Part shown: piece after piece, positions 62,982-64,000 of the stretch
Numbering within the stretch: the first letter of the stretch is position 1
How the letters are laid out: each line of letters starts with the position of its first letter
Assembly: GCA_021713415.1 (NCBI GenBank)
Contig: JAKJJQ010000013.1
Location: forward strand, 3,069 to 67,068
Reading direction: 5' to 3'
Length of the DNA stretch: 64,000 nucleotides
Origin: M0027 sp021713415
GTDB taxonomy: Bacteria > Pseudomonadota > Gammaproteobacteria > Francisellales > Francisellaceae
Notes under the pieces: generated by a model
What the model was told of the DNA's origin: nothing
The model's database searches: none
Seen by the model: only the letters and a program-made list of their open reading frames with translations
Program-made: the position numbers and the translations under genes

Positions 62982-63854
62982 ATGACAAATCAACAAATTA
63001 ATCAAATAATACAATATATGGATTATTTGATTAATTACTATGCAAATAAAATGAATTTAAAAACAAAAAATATGGAAATAAGTGATGATTTTAAGCAATT
63101 AATAATTAGTGGGTTTAGGAAATATTTAGAAGAAAACGGTGATGAGATGATAGTAAGTCCCATTACTTTAATGCCAATAGTTTCACCCGTTGCAATAGGA
63201 GAATTCACAATAATAGATAGTGAAAATGCTAAAAAAAAATATAGTGGTTCATACTCTACATTTGACGGTAAGGAAGAATTAAAAAAATATATTAAATCAT
63301 GTGCGGAACTATATTTGCAAAAGCCAGATGTTCTTTTTGAGGTAATTACAGGATGTGTAATAAGCAGTGGACAGAGTAGTATAGTTGGACAACAATTTTC
63401 TGCCAAGATAAAAAATAACAATATAATAATAACAGACCCTTTAAATAAACAGCCTATGGGAGAAATAACTAATATAAATTTTACTATTTCTAATGATATT
63501 AATTCAGTATATGGTTATAAAGTTAATGTTTTGAGTGTAAAAACAAATATACAACGAGGTAAAATTTATTCAGGTTTAGGATTATATGCTCACAATGAAA
63601 TAGATAAAGTACTTAAATGTATTTATGAATCTGAATTGAAAGATATCCAGGAAGCTAATAATTTTTATGTACTACCTGAGGCATTACTTAAAAGGGAGAT
63701 TATAATTCCTGTTATGACTCCTAAAGTGCTTAATAAAGTAGATAATCAAGAAAATATTAACGAACAACCATTAAATCTTTTTTATGAACAAAGTAATGTT
63801 CAATCAACTCCATGTATGGGAAAAAGAGAAGAGTTACCACAGCCAAAAGATTAG
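62982..63854 (+). CDS. Orphan island protein
   Basis: A 290-residue protein without signal peptide or known domain. An N-terminal helical part (residues 1-50) is followed by a mixed domain. The segment ELYLQKPDVLFEVITGCVIS lies mid-way, and QFSAKIKNNNIIITDP resembles a beta hairpin. It ends LNLFYEQSNVQSTPC plus a polar tail, a close match to the end of the protein at 51404. It is divergent from recombinase-like paralogue 2, like the gene at 42977. Confidence 0.6.
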   Translation: MTNQQINQIIQYMDYLINYYANKMNLKTKNMEISDDFKQLIISGFRKYLEENGDEMIVSPITLMPIVSPVAIGEFTIIDSENAKKKYSGSYSTFDGKEELKKYIKSCAELYLQKPDVLFEVITGCVISSGQSSIVGQQFSAKIKNNNIIITDPLNKQPMGEITNINFTISNDINSVYGYKVNVLSVKTNIQRGKIYSGLGLYAHNEIDKVLKCIYESELKDIQEANNFYVLPEALLKREIIIPVMTPKVLNKVDNQENINEQPLNLFYEQSNVQSTPCMGKREELPQPKD

Positions 63855-63924
63855 TAAAAAATATATGTTAATGTGTGTGATTCATAAAGATCGTTTCAAC
63901 ATTTTCTGTTAATATTTATCTATT

Positions 63925-64000
63925 ATGGAAGCTAAAATTAAAGCCCGTTTACAATGGGTTAAACTTTATGAATTAAAACAAGATGCTGGCTATGTTTGTA
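63925..64000 (+). mobile_element. IS481-family transposase, start only (runs off the window)
   Basis: ATG 63925 begins MEAKIKARLQWVKLYELKQD, then AGYVC at the window edge. The 'M---ARLQWV-LYE--GDAG-VC' pattern is the characteristic start of IS481-type DDE transposases, leading into an HTH. The left end of the element should lie between the orphan's stop (63854) and this ATG. Intactness cannot be judged. Confidence 0.8.

Overview
The window is an AT-rich stretch (roughly one third G+C by eye) of a bacterial chromosome. The housekeeping genes (guaB, hpt, glpD, elbB, rlmD, topB, ppsR/ppsA, lrp, leuACDB) have gammaproteobacterial character. Many orphan genes carry eukaryote-like motifs: ankyrin repeats, PSAP/PPxY peptides, a SUMO-interaction-like peptide beside basic clusters, putative cysteine proteases and a cyanovirin-type lectin. 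This suggests a bacterium that lives with or inside eukaryotic cells, for example of the Francisella/Fastidiosibacteraceae or Legionella/Coxiella kind. That placement is inference; the window has no rRNA or other decisive marker.

Layout. 0-3 kb: purine salvage/GMP synthesis (guaB, hpt) and a TatD-family nuclease. 3-6.4 kb: a helical-repeat protein with nuclear-type motifs and a secreted glycosidase-like protein. 6.6-18.5 kb: an almost complete P2-type contractile tail cluster. It holds a Mor-like regulator, spike V, baseplate W/J/I, fibre genes, an overlapping Rz/Rz1-like spanin pair, sheath, tube, E/E' with a CCCAAAG -1 frameshift site, a short tape measure, U, X and D. No capsid, portal, terminase, integrase or recognisable endolysin is present, so it looks like a tailocin or another domesticated contractile particle. 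On the opposite strand between V and W lies a gene for a protein with repeated PSAP peptides and PPxY/LPSY motifs, the short peptides viruses use to recruit ESCRT and Nedd4-type ligases. A 17-bp palindrome precedes this gene, and an imperfect copy precedes the 3-kb repeat protein.

18.5-41.6 kb is mainly core metabolism and maintenance: glpD, elbB, rlmD, an alanine dehydrogenase/transhydrogenase-like protein, a cation/proton antiporter, topB, a RES-Xre toxin-antitoxin pair, ppsR/ppsA, a glutamate-cysteine ligase-like gene, lrp and the leuA-leuC-leuD-leuB operon. Scattered among these are an ankyrin protein and a C-H-D cysteine-protease-like protein.

41.6-64 kb is an accessory island. Two similar tyrosine-recombinase-like genes, both lacking the C-terminal catalytic boxes and ending at the same place, lie near its ends in the same orientation. 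Each is divergent from an orphan gene about 300 bases away. Between them are large orphan proteins (a second C-H-D protein, a 1396-residue coiled-coil protein, a glutamine-amidotransferase-like protein, a membrane-hairpin protein), two Sec-exported proteins sharing a Cys-rich C-terminal module, a LuxR-type regulator, and decayed IS256, IS4 and IS3 fragments. An IS481-type transposase begins at the right edge. Many of the orphan proteins end with a similar short element (hydrophobic-Phe-aromatic/small-polar, then a polar tail of about 14-26 residues), which could be a common export signal. The most novel hypothesis is therefore an arsenal of host-directed proteins with a shared C-terminal tag, beside a headless contractile tail that carries a late-domain-mimic gene.
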